A stretch of 64,000 nucleotides of DNA, from contig JANFXS010000004.1 of assembly GCA_024460105.1 (NCBI GenBank), forward strand, positions 248,001-312,000. Reading direction: 5' to 3'. The position numbers and the translations under genes are program-made. This DNA is from Anaerotignum faecicola. GTDB taxonomy: Bacteria; Bacillota; Clostridia; Lachnospirales; Anaerotignaceae. The notes below the pieces were generated by a model. That model had not been told where the DNA came from. It was given only the letters and a program-made list of their open reading frames with translations, and ran no database searches. Of this stretch, positions 18,705-28,064 are shown piece after piece. Within the stretch, counting starts at the first letter, position 1. The number at the start of each line of letters is the position of its first letter.

Positions 18705-18734
18705 GGGTGAGGACTAAGTCCTCACCCTTTTTTT
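18705..18734 (+). terminator. Strong terminator of the S-layer-like gene
   Basis: GGGTGAGGAC pairs perfectly with GTCCTCACCC around TAA, followed by seven T. A weaker ATAACC/GGTTAT hairpin sits just upstream (about 18683-18702). Confidence 0.95.
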
Positions 18735-19428
18735 GCATATTTGAAAATATTATGCAAGGCGGGGGATTTTGATAGTAGGCCGAAGTTGCCTATACCGAGC
18801 GTAGGAAAATAAGGCAGATTATCCTGAATATATGGCTTGCTAAAGCATGTGCATTATTGCGCCGGATATTTTATGAATAAACGCGGGGATATTTAATGTA
18901 CAGCCTCGAGATAAAACTAAGTTAAAACACCGCAAACAGTGTATACTGCATATATGGAAAACCACAGATAAGACGTCATGTTTAAAAATAGTTTATGATG
19001 CATACAAATTGTTGGCAAATCCGATGATATAAACCATTTGGCAGGTCACATGAAATTACGGATAAAACAGGCGATATAAGCGATATGCGAGACAATTGGA
19101 AATTACGAATAAAACAGGCGATATAAGCGATATGGCAGGCCGCAGGAAATTGCAGGTGAAACAGGCTGCATAAACAATAAGTAAGCCTTTTGGAATTGCC
19201 GGATAGAATACCTGTGGCGCAGCAAATAAAACTTTGCCTGAAAGCGCACCTACAACAGTTCCTTTAAGCCATATGCAAATAAAATTTGAAGGCGCATACT
19301 CACGCTTGAATGATAAGAAGCCGCAATATTCGGCTAATTATATGTATTGACGCCGACGCTTAAACGGAATTAATTTTTCCTGCATAAAAATTACTTACAA
19401 TGTAAAAACTTGCATTGGGGTGATTTTT
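18735..19428. other. Long intergenic region before the ger operon
   Basis: No gene is seen in this nearly 700-base region. Its main feature is the tandem repeat block at 19040-19179. A sigma-G-like promoter for gerA is expected near its end, but I cannot identify one with confidence. Confidence 0.5.
19040..19179. repeat. Three imperfect tandem repeats of about 47 bp
   Basis: Units are 19040-19086, 19087-19133 and 19134-19179. The first two share an almost identical core (GAAATTACGGATAAAACAGG against GAAATTACGAATAAAACAGG, then CGATATAAGCGATAT). The third is more diverged (GAAATTGCAGGTGAAACAGG). They are non-coding. The phasing of 47, 47 and 46 bases argues for slippage or unequal exchange. 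Confidence 0.8.
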
Positions 19429-20913
19429 ATGCAGGAACTTTTTTATTCTTTAGATCAAAATATAGCGCATTTAAAAGATGTGTTTAAAAACTGCGACGAC
19501 ATTGTATTCAGGGAATTTTATGCCAACGGATACCGATGCTATATGATATATACCGACAATATTGTCGACGGCGGCACGATAGAAGAAGCCGTGCTGACAA
19601 ATTTAATGGTGCGCGGACACAGCGAAAACAGCATAACCAAACTTCAGCTAAATACAATCGGAGTAGGCGAAGTAAGCGAAGCAAAGGATTTTCAAACCAT
19701 TATAGACGCCGTACTTATAGGAGATACAATCCTTCTGGGCGACGGAGAAAACATTGCGGTACAGGTTTCAACAAAAGGCTGGCCTTCCAGGGGAGTCCCT
19801 TCGGCGGAAACGGAAGTAACTCTGTTGGGGCCGAAAGACAGCTTCTGCGAACAGGGAAGCCTTAATACCGTACTTGTGCGCCGCCGTATAAGGGACCCTA
19901 AATTGAAGGTGCGCCGAAGTAAAATAGGCCGCCGAAGCAAAACGGATATAGCCGTTTTGTATATGGAAGATATCGTACGCGACGAAATACTTGATGAAAC
20001 GCTCAAACGACTGGAAAAAGTAGACGTCGACGCTATAATTGACAGCGGTTATTTACAGCAGTTTATTGAAGAGAGCTTTATGTCGCCTTTCCCTCAAATG
20101 CAGCTTACGGAACGCCCGGACAAAACGGCCGCCGCGATATATGAAGGCAGGATTGCCGTGATAGTAGACAACACGCCTTTCGTAATATTAGTGCCGGCAA
20201 CGCTGAACGTATTTTTCCAATCTGCCGACGATTATTATGAACGCTGGCAGATAAGCAGTTTCCTAAGGTTTATGCGTTTTGCGGCGGCTTTTTTTGCCGC
20301 ATGCATACCGGCAATGTATATTGCTCTGGTTGTTTTCCACCCAAACCTTATACCGACGCCGCTTGCGCTTAAAATAGCCGGGAGCCGGGCGGCTGTGCCG
20401 TTTCCGACAATAATCGAAGTTTTAATCATGGAACTGGCTTTTGAATTACTGCGTGAAGCCGGAATACGCCTGCCTTCGCCGGCAGGCGGCACAATCGGCA
20501 TTGTGGGAGGCATTATAATAGGGCAGGCGGCTGTCGATGCCGGGATAGTAGGGGCGTCGGTCGTTATTATATCCGCGCTGACCGGAATTTGCAGTTTTGC
20601 GATACCAAACGTAGCCATGGTAAACAGCATAAGAGTTGTAAAATATCTTTTAATAGTTTTAGCGGCGTGTTTCGGGCTGTACGGCTTTTGGATCGGGGTT
20701 ATATTAGTTCTTGTGCATCTTTCGTCGCTTGAAAGCTTCGGAATTCCGTATCTTTTCCCGTTCTGCGGCGGTTCTGTCAATGATTTTACGGATTTTAAAG
20801 ACAGCTTGATAAGGCTGCCTCTGATATTTATGCGCAAAAGGCCTATATTTGCCAATAAGGGACAAACGATAAGGATGAAGAAGGAGGGTAAAAATGGAAA
20901 TAAAAAATCATAA
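19429..20913 (+). CDS. gerKA: Spore germination receptor A subunit (GerA/GerKA family)
   Basis: GerA-family A subunits sit in the spore inner membrane and, with B and C subunits, sense germinants. This 494-residue copy has the hydrophilic N-terminal domain (about 1-265), typical RRSKIGRRSKTDIAVLYMEDI and TERPDKTAAAIYEGRIAV signatures, then membrane segments including PSPAGGTIGIVGGIIIGQAAV. The start is ATG 19429 with GGGGTGA five bases upstream; an in-frame GTG at 19420 lies in that site. It overlaps the B-subunit gene by 20 bases. The germinant cannot be predicted. The symbol is used for the family only; the receptor could equally be named gerA. Confidence 0.93.
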   Translation: MQELFYSLDQNIAHLKDVFKNCDDIVFREFYANGYRCYMIYTDNIVDGGTIEEAVLTNLMVRGHSENSITKLQLNTIGVGEVSEAKDFQTIIDAVLIGDTILLGDGENIAVQVSTKGWPSRGVPSAETEVTLLGPKDSFCEQGSLNTVLVRRRIRDPKLKVRRSKIGRRSKTDIAVLYMEDIVRDEILDETLKRLEKVDVDAIIDSGYLQQFIEESFMSPFPQMQLTERPDKTAAAIYEGRIAVIVDNTPFVILVPATLNVFFQSADDYYERWQISSFLRFMRFAAAFFAACIPAMYIALVVFHPNLIPTPLALKIAGSRAAVPFPTIIEVLIMELAFELLREAGIRLPSPAGGTIGIVGGIIIGQAAVDAGIVGASVVIISALTGICSFAIPNVAMVNSIRVVKYLLIVLAACFGLYGFWIGVILVLVHLSSLESFGIPYLFPFCGGSVNDFTDFKDSLIRLPLIFMRKRPIFANKGQTIRMKKEGKNGNKKS

Positions 20914-21943
20914 AATTACAATGCGCCAGCTTCAGGCCTTAATCATAATGGATACTTTCGGCGTTCTGGCCGTATGCCTGCCGCAGAGTATGGCGCGGTT
21001 GTCGGGGCAGAATTCATGGATCTGGATCACGGCGGCCGGAATTATAGTTTCTTTAATTGCGGCTATGGCGGTTTCAATGGACGGCAGTTCGCTCTATAAG
21101 AGTTTTGCAGGGAGGACTATATGCATACTTCTGTGCGGCAAAATAATTTTATGCACGGGCGTTGTGCTTAAGATTTTTGCTTCAACTGTAACAAGCCTCC
21201 TTCTTGATAAAACGCCCGTATGGATTATAAGCGGAATAATGACGCTTTTATGCCTGCATGCCGCGCTCCAGGGAATCAAAACGAGAGCAAGAGCCGCGGA
21301 GATACTGTTTTTTGTTGTGGCTCTGATACTTATATTTGTGTATATGCTTACAGCCTATAATATGGAAATTGAAAATTTAATGCCTCTTTCATTAAGCGGC
21401 GGTTTTAAGAGCACATGGCAGGCGGTTTTTTCCGTTTTCGGCGTTGAATATCTGCTGTTTATCAGGCCGTACCTGAACGGGAACCGTCCGGCGGCGAAAA
21501 GAGCTTTAAGCGCGGGAATTCTGTGTTCCGTATTGCTCGGTCTTACGGTACTGCTGACAACGGCCGTTTTCGGCGCGGCAAATATGCAGGTTAAAAATTG
21601 GGCGGTTCTTCAGGTTGTAAATACAATAGATTTTCCGATTATGCTTGTGGAAAGGCAGGATATTATAATTACGGCTTTCTGGATCGGGTCCGCTTTTGCG
21701 TTCCTTAACGCGGGGGTATATTACACAGGGCTTTTGCTTTCTCAGGCCGGAGTGCGCAAGGAGCGGGATGTATTCCTGTTTTGGGCGTCCGGTCTGCTTA
21801 TTTGGGCGGTTTCGCTCTATCCGTCGTCCATAGATATGTGTATGGAACTGCTTTGGAAACTGAGAATACTGAATTTTATTGTATATGCCGCGATTATAGC
21901 TGCGTTTGTTTTTAAGAAAGGGGTTGCTGTAAATGAGAAATAA
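20894..21943 (+). CDS. gerKB: Spore germination receptor B subunit (GerAB-type permease)
   Basis: A 349-residue integral membrane protein of the APC-superfamily-like GerAB family with about ten hydrophobic segments (for example AGIIVSLIAAMAV near 45-58 and LLGLTVLLTTAVFGA near 210-225). B subunits are thought to bind the germinant. The N-terminus KITMRQLQALIIMDTFGVL is typical. ATG 20894 follows AAGGAGGG inside the end of the A gene, and the stop overlaps the C gene by 11 bases, so the three genes are translated as a unit. Confidence 0.92.
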   Translation: MEIKNHKITMRQLQALIIMDTFGVLAVCLPQSMARLSGQNSWIWITAAGIIVSLIAAMAVSMDGSSLYKSFAGRTICILLCGKIILCTGVVLKIFASTVTSLLLDKTPVWIISGIMTLLCLHAALQGIKTRARAAEILFFVVALILIFVYMLTAYNMEIENLMPLSLSGGFKSTWQAVFSVFGVEYLLFIRPYLNGNRPAAKRALSAGILCSVLLGLTVLLTTAVFGAANMQVKNWAVLQVVNTIDFPIMLVERQDIIITAFWIGSAFAFLNAGVYYTGLLLSQAGVRKERDVFLFWASGLLIWAVSLYPSSIDMCMELLWKLRILNFIVYAAIIAAFVFKKGVAVNEK

Positions 21944-22982
21944 ATGGCTGTCAGCCGCGTTGGCCCTGTCGTTTCTCCTCGGCGGCTGTTATGACAGCAA
22001 GGAAATGGACGAAAGGGATTTTGTTATCTCATTGGGCGTTGATAAAGGTGAAAGCGGCGGCTTTAAAGTTTCCCTTGGAATTGCGGACGGCGGTTCCGAA
22101 AAGGATAATGCAACGGGAGAAAAGATAAAAGAACTCACAGGGGACCAGTTCCCGGCGGCTATTAACCTTTTTACCGAAAAAGAAAGCCGCAGTATGTATT
22201 ACGGCCACACTAAAACTCTTGTGCTCGACGACGGGGCGCTTGACGATGAAATTCTTATGGCCGGTATTCTTGACACTATACTGAGAAACAGCCAGTTCAG
22301 CGAAAAAATAATTGTGCTTTCTACTGAAAACGGCGCCTCGGGAATTTTGAAAACAGTGGAAGAAAACGAAGGCGGGGACGGCCTTTATATATGGGACTTT
22401 TACAAGAACAACAGCGGCGAGGTTGTAAATGCCAACCCTCTGAGCCTGAAGGATTTCTCGTCGGAATATATCGCGGGGCGCGACGTAATCGTACCGCTTA
22501 TAAGCGCTGACGACGGCGTTAAAATTGAAGGAGGGACAATATGCTCATCACACGGCGTTAAAGGCTATTTGACGGGAGATGAAATGCAGGGGGCGATTTA
22601 TATAAACGGCAATGCCGCCGGCCATCTCATAGAGGTTAAAGATACGGGAACGGCAGAGATAACAAAAAGCAGGGCGGATATAAAATTTACGGAGGAAAAC
22701 GGGCTGAGATGCAGTATTGATATTGATGTTAAAGGAAAAGCGGTAAGTATTCCCGAAGGTTCGGCAGACGCCCTTGAAGCCGGCGTTGAAGAAAGTATAA
22801 ATAAAGACGTTTTAAACGCAATTAAAAAAATGCGGGAAACATCGTCGGACGCCCTTTATATCGCCGAAAGGCTGAAACGACGCAATCCGGACCTTTACGA
22901 TAAATACGGGGGTTCTTTTTCGGATATTGAGTTTAATATAAATATAAATTCAAAAATTGTTTCAACAGGGGTTATAGAATGA
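21933..22982 (+). CDS. gerKC: Spore germination receptor C lipoprotein (Ger(x)C family)
   Basis: The protein starts with a lipoprotein signal peptide whose lipobox is LGGC (Cys about 19), followed by YDSKEMDERDFVISLGVDK, the characteristic opening of Ger(x)C proteins. The mature part is soluble and would be lipid-anchored on the outer face of the spore inner membrane. At 349 residues it is slightly shorter than Bacillus homologues. AGAAAGGGG precedes ATG 21933. It completes an A-B-C receptor operon. Confidence 0.92.
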   Translation: MRNKWLSAALALSFLLGGCYDSKEMDERDFVISLGVDKGESGGFKVSLGIADGGSEKDNATGEKIKELTGDQFPAAINLFTEKESRSMYYGHTKTLVLDDGALDDEILMAGILDTILRNSQFSEKIIVLSTENGASGILKTVEENEGGDGLYIWDFYKNNSGEVVNANPLSLKDFSSEYIAGRDVIVPLISADDGVKIEGGTICSSHGVKGYLTGDEMQGAIYINGNAAGHLIEVKDTGTAEITKSRADIKFTEENGLRCSIDIDVKGKAVSIPEGSADALEAGVEESINKDVLNAIKKMRETSSDALYIAERLKRRNPDLYDKYGGSFSDIEFNININSKIVSTGVIE

Positions 22983-23016
22983 ATTAGTTGGCAATAATTA
23001 CTTTGGGTGATTAAAA

Positions 23017-23655
23017 ATGGAAAAAATTATTAAAGAAAGCAAACTGATTCTTATATCTTTGTTAACGGCGGCAGCGGCGGCGTTTATTTGGGGCGTCGTT
23101 TCATCTTACAATTATTCCGAACGGATACAGGAAGGCATAGCCGACGAGGTTGTACGCTTCCATGTGCTTGCAAACAGCAATTCCGAGAGCGACCAAGAGC
23201 TTAAACTTCTTGTAAGGGACAGCGTTCTTGACGCCGCCGCCCCATATGTTAAAAACTGCAAAAGCAAAGAAGAAGCGGTTAACGCGCTTAAAAAAGCGGA
23301 ACCGGTTATGAAAGAAGCCGCCGAAAGCGTTATTTCAAAAAACGGAAGGGCATACGGCGTTGAAATCAAATTCGAGAACTGCTTTTTCCCTGTTAAAAAT
23401 TACGGAAAAGCCGTTTTCCCGGCGGGATATTACGACGCGGTGCGCGTTGAAATAGGAAGTGCGGAAGGTAAAAACTGGTGGTGCGTTATGTATCCGTCGC
23501 TTTGTTTCGTTGAGGAAACAATGGAAAACGGCGAGGAAAAAAAGCTTAAGAATATTTTGACAGATGAGGAATATAGTATAGTAATGGGGAACGGCAAAAT
23601 TTCCGGCTTCAAATTTAAGATTGTGGAATGGTGGCAGGAGAAAAAAGAAAAATAA
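23017..23655 (+). CDS. spoIIR: Stage II sporulation protein R
   Basis: SpoIIR is made in the forespore under sigma-F and secreted to trigger SpoIIGA, which processes pro-sigma-E in the mother cell. The 212-residue protein has one N-terminal hydrophobic segment (about 10-28) and the family signature VVRFHVLANSNSESDQELKL at about 45-64. NWWCVMYPSLCFVE follows near 150. The start ATG 23017 has only a weak TTTGGGTGA site. It lies 34 bases after the ger operon, a combination not seen in Bacillus, and 13 bases before sleB. Confidence 0.94.
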   Translation: MEKIIKESKLILISLLTAAAAAFIWGVVSSYNYSERIQEGIADEVVRFHVLANSNSESDQELKLLVRDSVLDAAAPYVKNCKSKEEAVNALKKAEPVMKEAAESVISKNGRAYGVEIKFENCFFPVKNYGKAVFPAGYYDAVRVEIGSAEGKNWWCVMYPSLCFVEETMENGEEKKLKNILTDEEYSIVMGNGKISGFKFKIVEWWQEKKEK

Positions 23656-23668
23656 CGGAGGGGTGCCA

Positions 23669-24349
23669 ATGAGGAAAAGGATATTTTCCTACATACTATT
23701 TATATCGCTTATATTTTGCGGCGCAAGCCTTGGATATAAATTTTCCCAGTTCAAAAACGGAGGGGCCGTTATGGCCGCAACTTATTCCATAGGCTCAAGA
23801 GGCGATATTGTAAGGCAGATACAGCAGAGGCTTGCGGATTGGGGGTACTTTTCGGGTGAGATTGACGGGATTTACGGTTCCCAAACAGCGTCGGCAGTGC
23901 GCCTTTTCCAACAAAACAACGGCATTTCAGTGGATGGCATAGTTGGAAACGCAACGCTTGAGAAGCTTGGAATTTCAACTGTCCAGTCTACGACAGATTC
24001 GGATCTTTACATACTTGCAAGCGCGATCCATGGCGAAGGAAGGGGCGAACCGTATGAAGGCCAAGTCGCTATCGGCGCCGTTATACTTAATAGGGTTAAA
24101 AGCCCTAAGTTTCCGAATACGATTGCAGAAGTCGTCTATCAAAGCGGCGCGTTTGACGCCGTTGCCGACGGACAGATTGCGCTCACGCCAAACGACACGG
24201 CCTTCAGGGCGGCGCAGGACGCGTTAAACGGATGGGATCCCACGGGAGGGGCGCTTTACTACTGGAATCCCGCCACTGCTACAAGCAGGTGGATATGGTC
24301 TGTTCCGATTACAACGCAGATAGGCCGCCATGTTTTCGGAACGAAATAA
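23669..24349 (+). CDS. sleB: Spore cortex-lytic enzyme SleB
   Basis: SleB is a lytic transglycosylase that degrades muramic-delta-lactam-containing cortex during germination. The 226-residue protein has a signal peptide (about 1-25), a peptidoglycan-binding repeat (about 40-98, GSRGDIVRQIQQRLADWGY) and a hydrolase-2 catalytic domain (about 110-226). The predicted catalytic Glu is in AIHGEGRGEPYEGQVAIGAV. ATG 23669 follows ACGGAGGGGTG; a frame open from 23621 overlaps the end of spoIIR. The usual partner gene ypeB is absent from this locus. Confidence 0.92.
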   Translation: MRKRIFSYILFISLIFCGASLGYKFSQFKNGGAVMAATYSIGSRGDIVRQIQQRLADWGYFSGEIDGIYGSQTASAVRLFQQNNGISVDGIVGNATLEKLGISTVQSTTDSDLYILASAIHGEGRGEPYEGQVAIGAVILNRVKSPKFPNTIAEVVYQSGAFDAVADGQIALTPNDTAFRAAQDALNGWDPTGGALYYWNPATATSRWIWSVPITTQIGRHVFGTK

Positions 24350-24383
24350 ATGTTTATATAAATTTTATACATTGGCATTTTTT

Positions 24384-24458
24384 GCCGCCTTTCATCGTTT
24401 TTTAATTGAAGGGCGGTATTTTTTATCGAATTTCGGCCGCTTATAAAAGGCGGCTATT
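24384..24458 (+). terminator. Two terminators after sleB
   Basis: The first hairpin pairs GCCGCCTTTCA with TGAAGGGCGGT followed by TATTTTTTAT (24384-24426). The second is GCCGC/GCGGC followed by TATTTTTC (about 24436-24458). They close the ger-spoIIR-sleB block. Confidence 0.8.
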
Positions 24459-24547
24459 TTTCACTTTTATATTGCCAATATAAGCCCTAAAGAATATAAT
24501 AAGAATATTAGCGGCTTAATTTGCCGCATAGAAAAGAGGGAATTGAA

Positions 24548-25600
24548 TTGAATAAAAAAACAGTGGTTGTACTTTTTGGAGGACAGTCCTCCGAACATGA
24601 AGTCAGCAGGGTTTCGGCTTCAACCATAATTTCAAATATAAATCAGGATAAATATTATGTGATACCCGTCGGCATAACAAAAGAAGGCCAGTGGCTTATA
24701 TACAACGGGCCGGTTGAGAACATTAAATCAGGCGAATGGGAAAAATTCGGCACTCCGGCTGTATTGAGCCCTGACGCATCGCACAGGGGAATTTTGAAAA
24801 TAGTAGGGAATAAAGTTAAGACAATACCTGTAGACGTAGTTTTTCCGGCGCTTCACGGATTATATGGCGAGGACGGAACAATACAGGGGCTTTTGGAACT
24901 TGCGAAGATACCGTATGTAGGATGCGGCGTGCTTGCGTCCGCGGTTTCCATGGATAAAGCTTTTACAAAAATTATTGCGAAAAACGCAAAAATCAGGCAG
25001 GCGGATTATTTGCTTGCAACAAAAGAAGAAATAAAGAAAAAATCGGTTTTGTCGAAAATCGAAAAGAAGATTGGCTACCCATGTTTTGTAAAGCCGTCAA
25101 ACGCCGGTTCTTCAGTCGGGATTACAAAAGCGCATAATTACGACGAGCTTGTAAAGGGACTTGAACTTGCGGCGGAAAACGACAGGAAAATTATAATTGA
25201 AAAAAATATAACGGGGCGTGAAGTTGAGTGCGCCGTATTGGGATGGAAAAAAGCGCGGGCTTCTTCCGTTGGCGAAATATTTTCGGCGGCTGAATTTTAC
25301 GACTATGACGCTAAATATAACAATGCGGATTCAAAGACGGTTATACCGGCGGATCTGGATGAGGAAACAGTTAAAGAAATACAAAAAACCGCCGTTAAGA
25401 TTTTCAAAGCCGTTGACGGGAAAGGCCTTGCAAGGGTAGATTTCTTTGTTGAAAGCGGTACGGGCAGAGTTATATTCAACGAACTTAACACTTTGCCGGG
25501 CTTTACGTCCATAAGCATGTACCCTAAGCTTTGGGAAGACGCCGGCATGCCCATTACTCTTCTTATTGACGAGCTTATAAACACGGCGTTTGACGCATGA
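24548..25600 (+). CDS. ddl: D-alanine--D-alanine ligase
   Basis: Ddl joins two D-alanines with ATP for peptidoglycan precursor synthesis. This 350-residue protein opens with VVVLFGGQSSEHEVS, has GLYGEDGTIQGLLE near 107-120, the ATP-grasp core with FVKPSNAGSSVG near 180, and the C-terminal FNELNTLPGFTSISMYPKLW loop with metal ligands. I place the start at TTG 24548, six bases after GAGGGA. The open frame extends to 24521 without a site. The stop codon region overlaps an upstream in-frame ATG of murI, so the two cell-wall genes are coupled. Confidence 0.95.
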   Translation: MNKKTVVVLFGGQSSEHEVSRVSASTIISNINQDKYYVIPVGITKEGQWLIYNGPVENIKSGEWEKFGTPAVLSPDASHRGILKIVGNKVKTIPVDVVFPALHGLYGEDGTIQGLLELAKIPYVGCGVLASAVSMDKAFTKIIAKNAKIRQADYLLATKEEIKKKSVLSKIEKKIGYPCFVKPSNAGSSVGITKAHNYDELVKGLELAAENDRKIIIEKNITGREVECAVLGWKKARASSVGEIFSAAEFYDYDAKYNNADSKTVIPADLDEETVKEIQKTAVKIFKAVDGKGLARVDFFVESGTGRVIFNELNTLPGFTSISMYPKLWEDAGMPITLLIDELINTAFDA

Positions 25601-25614
25601 TTGCGGGGGTTAAC

Positions 25615-26418
25615 ATGGATAACAGACCGATAGGCATATTTGATTCCGGCGTTGGCGGGCTGACTGTGGCGAAAGAAATAATGTCCAGGCTGAAAAATGA
25701 AGAAGTAGTTTATTTCGGAGATACGGCAAGACTGCCGTACGGCAGTAAATCAAAAGAAACCATAACTAAATTTTCGTTTCAGGACGTGCGGTTTTTACTG
25801 AGCAAAAATGTTAAAGCCGTTATTATAGCGTGCAACACGGCAAGCGCAAACAGCTTTGAAGCCATAAAGGAAAAATTTGACATACCTGTTTTCGGCGTTG
25901 TTTCGCCGGGGGCGGCGGCGGCGGCAAGAGCCACAAAAAACGGACGCATAGGAGTTATTGCCACAACAGGAACTGTTAAAAGCGGGGCATATGAAAAAGC
26001 CATACACAATATAGATTCAGGCCTGAATGTGATTTCAAAAGCATGTCCGCTTTTCGTGCCTCTTGTGGAAGAAGGATGGGCTGACGACGAGATAACTTAC
26101 CTTACGGCACGAAAATATATATCAAGCCTTATAGACGACGGAGTTGATACGATAGTTATGGGCTGCACCCATTATCCGCTTCTTTATAAATGTCTTAAAA
26201 AAGTTGCCGGCGACGGCGTTTTGCTTGTTAACCCGGCGGAAGAAACGACAAAAGCGGTTGAAGAATTCCTTGATGGAAACGATATGTTCCGCGAGGGAGG
26301 GGGAGCCCCGTCGCACAGTTTTTTTGTAAGCGACAGCACGGATATGTTTGAGAAAATCTGCCTTGACGCCCTTGGCCGTAAGTTTTTGGCCGATAAGATA
26401 GATATTGAAGGGTATTAA
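25615..26418 (+). CDS. murI: Glutamate racemase
   Basis: MurI interconverts L- and D-glutamate for the wall peptide. The two catalytic cysteines are visible in IACNTASA (about Cys72) and MGCTHYPLL (about Cys183); GIFDSGVGGLTV and GDTARLPYG are the other family signatures. The start ATG 25615 has GCGGGGGTT upstream. An earlier in-frame ATG at 25597 overlaps the ddl stop but lacks a ribosome site. Length (267 residues) is normal. Transcribed with ddl. Confidence 0.95.
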   Translation: MDNRPIGIFDSGVGGLTVAKEIMSRLKNEEVVYFGDTARLPYGSKSKETITKFSFQDVRFLLSKNVKAVIIACNTASANSFEAIKEKFDIPVFGVVSPGAAAAARATKNGRIGVIATTGTVKSGAYEKAIHNIDSGLNVISKACPLFVPLVEEGWADDEITYLTARKYISSLIDDGVDTIVMGCTHYPLLYKCLKKVAGDGVLLVNPAEETTKAVEEFLDGNDMFREGGGAPSHSFFVSDSTDMFEKICLDALGRKFLADKIDIEGY

Positions 26419-27039
26419 GGCTTGCTCTGATAAATGAGATGCTGGTTAATCAGGCTTTTATACGCCATACAGTAATTTAACTGCTCATAAATCGGATAAG
26501 GGTGGCGCTTCGGTTTCATACTTGACATAAACAATAATTCTGTTTCCGGAGGCCGGTTTTGCGCACTTTCATCAAATGATGCGGTATAATACACGTCAAT
26601 ACAAATGATTATAAGATATGCCCTATGTTTGGCAGGGAGCAGAGGCAATTAGGTTTCGGGGAATGGACATATACTTTCCCCGAAACTTTACATATGAATG
26701 AAAAAAGGGATGCGGCTATAAAGGCATACCGTTGCCGTATACGGATTTATGCCGCGGATAAAGACAAACAAAAGCAATTTATATTAAGCGGCAATTGAAC
26801 GTTATAATTAGTTGGAAACGGAAAACGCCGCAGTAATGCGCTTTTATGTTTTTAAAGCGGTACCGCGGCGGTTTAGATATGTGCTGATTTATGGTAAATC
26901 GAAAATATTGCGGTGCAGGATTAAATTCATTTATTCCTGCCGTTTGCGCATGCCGAAAAACAAACGTCAAGCCGCGCGTAACGCAAATGCTGAGAGCGGA
27001 TTATTTATAGTTTTTACGGCAAAGGTTAAGGATAAAAAA
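26419..27039. other. Intergenic region between murI and abrB
   Basis: No gene is seen in about 620 bases. A strong hairpin (GTTTCGGGGAA at 26653-26663 with TTCCCCGAAAC at 26676-26686) probably terminates the ddl-murI transcript. It has only a weak T-rich tail. Open frames here have no ribosome sites and random composition. Confidence 0.55.
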
Positions 27040-27303
27040 TCATTTGCTTATTTTTAAATTTGCTATTTCAGCCATTTCGAGTATTGATTTTATGGATACT
27101 TTTTTACCTTTATAGTCTATAAGGTTATCCATTTCGCCTGTAAAAATATCTGCAGGCTCATACTTTTTAAGCACGATTTTTTCATCGTCAACAAAAATTT
27201 CCAAAGAATCTTTAGTATCAATATTAAGGCTCCTCCTAAGTTCTATTGGAAGGACGACACGCCCTAATTCATCAACTTTACGCACTATACCCGTTGATTT
27301 CAA
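27040..27303 (-). CDS. AbrB/SpoVT-type transition-state regulator
   Basis: An 87-residue DNA-binding protein with the swapped-hairpin AbrB domain at its N-terminus: TGIVRKVDELGRVVLPIELR and LEIFVDDEKIVLKKY. Homologues (AbrB, Abh, SpoVT) control post-exponential and sporulation genes. The start is a TTG at 27303, seven bases after GGGAGGTG on the minus strand; the frame extends upstream without support. It is divergent from spmA. The length matches AbrB proper more than the longer SpoVT with its GAF domain. Confidence 0.93.
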   Translation of the reverse strand: MKSTGIVRKVDELGRVVLPIELRRSLNIDTKDSLEIFVDDEKIVLKKYEPADIFTGEMDNLIDYKGKKVSIKSILEMAEIANLKISK

Positions 27304-27338
27304 ATAACACACCTCCCATAAAAATTTTAGACATGTAC

Positions 27339-27367
27339 AAAATAACATATATGTAAATAATTGTCAA
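27339..27367 (-). promoter_or_regulatory. sigma-A promoter of the abrB-type gene
   Basis: On the minus strand TTGACA (27367-27362) and TATTTT (27344-27339) are separated by 17 bases, about 35 bases before the TTG start. Confidence 0.65.
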
Positions 27368-27473
27368 CAAAAATATCAAAATTTTGGATAATTGTTAAAA
27401 ATGTGTATAATTTTGGCATTTCTATACTTTATTTTTTCCACATAGTATAAGTTAAAAAGAAGTGGAGAAACGT

Positions 27474-28064
27474 ATGCTTAATAAATTATGGGGAGCAATG
27501 ATAATAACAGGAGTAGTGTGGGGGATTTTAAGCGGGAACGGAAGCGGAACCGCACAGGCGTTTATCGACGGCAGCCGCGACGCTGTTTCGCTTGCCGTTA
27601 CGATGGCCGGGATTATGGCTTTCTGGAGCGGGATAATGAAAATAGCGGAAAAAGCCGGCGTTGTTTCGGCCCTTACGAATCTGCTCATGCCGATAAACAG
27701 GGCCCTTTTCCCAACTGTCCCTAAAAACCATAAAGCTATGAAATGGATTTCGGCAAATTTCGCCGCAAACTTTTTCGGGCTGGGCTGGGCGGCTACCCCT
27801 TTAGGCCTTGAAGCTATGAAGGAACTGCAAAAGCTTAATGATAAAAAAAATACGGCTACAGACGCTATGTGTATGTTCCTTATAATTAATATTTCGTCAA
27901 TCCAGCTTTTAAGCATAAATATAATTGCATACAGAACCCAGTATTTAAGCCAAAATCCATGGGAAGTTGTGCTTCCTACGATAATAGCCACTGCCGTGTC
28001 TACGATGGCGGGTATCATTTCAGCAAAGGCGTATGCGGCGGGAGGACGGAAATGGAAATATTGA
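27474..28064 (+). CDS. spmA: Spore maturation protein A (nucleoside recognition domain)
   Basis: SpmA and SpmB are membrane proteins needed for full dehydration of the spore core. The 196-residue protein has hydrophobic segments throughout and a Gate/nucleoside-recognition domain (GIMAFWSGIMKIAEKAGVV, FFGLGWAATPLGLEAM). The start is ATG 27474 with AGTGGAG six bases upstream, in preference to the in-frame GTG at 27462, which is part of that site. A sequence resembling the sigma-E -10 element (CATAGTAT, 27441-27448) precedes it, though its -35 is poor. It overlaps spmB by 13 bases. Confidence 0.92.
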   Translation: MLNKLWGAMIITGVVWGILSGNGSGTAQAFIDGSRDAVSLAVTMAGIMAFWSGIMKIAEKAGVVSALTNLLMPINRALFPTVPKNHKAMKWISANFAANFFGLGWAATPLGLEAMKELQKLNDKKNTATDAMCMFLIINISSIQLLSINIIAYRTQYLSQNPWEVVLPTIIATAVSTMAGIISAKAYAAGGRKWKY

